5,243 bases of DNA, from contig JAIRJY010000143.1 of assembly GCA_031260365.1 (NCBI GenBank), positions 1-5,243 of the forward strand. The letters run 5' to 3'. Every line of letters starts with the position of its first letter. Positions within the stretch are counted from its first letter, which is position 1. Positions 5,043 to 5,243 of the stretch are shown here, in pieces. The notes beneath the pieces are model-generated. The model did not search any database and was not told the origin of the DNA. It saw only the letters and a program-made list of their open reading frames with translations. The position numbers and the translations under genes were made by a program. The stretch is from Nitrososphaerota archaeon. GTDB lineage: Archaea; Thermoproteota; Bathyarchaeia; Bathyarchaeales; Bathycorpusculaceae.

Positions 5043-5243
5043 ATGAGACTATGCGATAATTTCGGCAGACCTTTACTTAATCTGAGGATATCTGTTACTC
5101 AGCGGTGTGATTATGCTTGTACATATTGTCATAGGGAAGGCGAATTTAAACATGCAGACAGCTATAGCAGTACAGAGGACATGACTTCTGAAGAAATTGT
5201 ACGTATAGCTGAATTGGCGATTGATTTAGGTATTACGCGGGTA
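5043..5243 (+). CDS. moaA: GTP 3',8-cyclase MoaA, partial (3' end missing)
   Basis: A radical SAM enzyme that rearranges GTP to 3',8-cyclo-GTP, the substrate of MoaC. The window holds the first 67 residues; the frame runs open to the last base. Diagnostic features are DNFGRPLLNLRISVTQRC (5-22) and the radical SAM cluster motif C-x3-C-x2-C at Cys22, Cys26 and Cys29, followed by HREGE (30-34), as in archaeal MoaA. The second iron-sulfur cluster and the C-terminal GG lie beyond the window. The ATG is 2 bases after the moaB stop; a weak GTGA (5033-5036) six bases before it may be the ribosome-binding site. With moaC and moaB it completes the cPMP-forming and adenylylation steps in one operon. Confidence 0.95.
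   Translation, partial: MRLCDNFGRPLLNLRISVTQRCDYACTYCHREGEFKHADSYSSTEDMTSEEIVRIAELAIDLGITRV

Overview
The window looks archaeal. The evidence is an Orc1/Cdc6-type ATPase, archaeal-style MoaC, MoaB and MoaA, ribosome-binding sites that match the 3' end of archaeal 16S rRNA (GAGGT, AGGTGAT), and tightly packed operons in AT-rich DNA. An uncultured mesophilic lineage such as Bathyarchaeia would fit. That is an impression from protein style, not something the sequence proves.

Layout. (1) Positions 1-371 (+) hold the 3' part of a nucleoside 2-deoxyribosyltransferase-like gene; its start lies outside the window. (2) Positions 377-2391 (-) hold a two-gene operon converging on it: N-carbamoylputrescine amidohydrolase is upstream and agmatine deiminase downstream. 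Together they convert agmatine to putrescine. (3) Positions 2392-2581 are a 190-base divergent intergenic region with an A8 tract, a small inverted repeat and a strong ribosome-binding site for the rightward operon. (4) From 2582 to the window end (+) five genes follow with almost no gaps: a divergent Orc1/Cdc6-like AAA+ ATPase, a small winged-helix protein, moaC, moaB and the 5' end of moaA. The last three make the pterin core of the molybdenum/tungsten cofactor: MoaA and MoaC make cPMP, and MoaB-type enzymes adenylylate molybdopterin.

The most interesting part is the head of the rightward operon. The Orc1/Cdc6-like protein keeps Walker A, Walker B, sensor 2 and the C-terminal winged helix, but it has lost the usual sensor-1 Ser-Asn pair and the Arg of the LD-x-R-V motif. 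It is followed after 6 bases by a small HTH protein and then by cofactor genes, which suggests a regulator or a specialised DNA-binding ATPase rather than the main replication initiator. At the ATPase/HTH junction, the ribosome-binding site of the HTH gene sits on the ATPase stop codon, just after a 7-bp hairpin whose loop is exactly complementary to it. The only two CTC codons and the only AGG codon of the ATPase gene fall in these elements. No RNA genes, insertion sequences or CRISPR repeats were seen.
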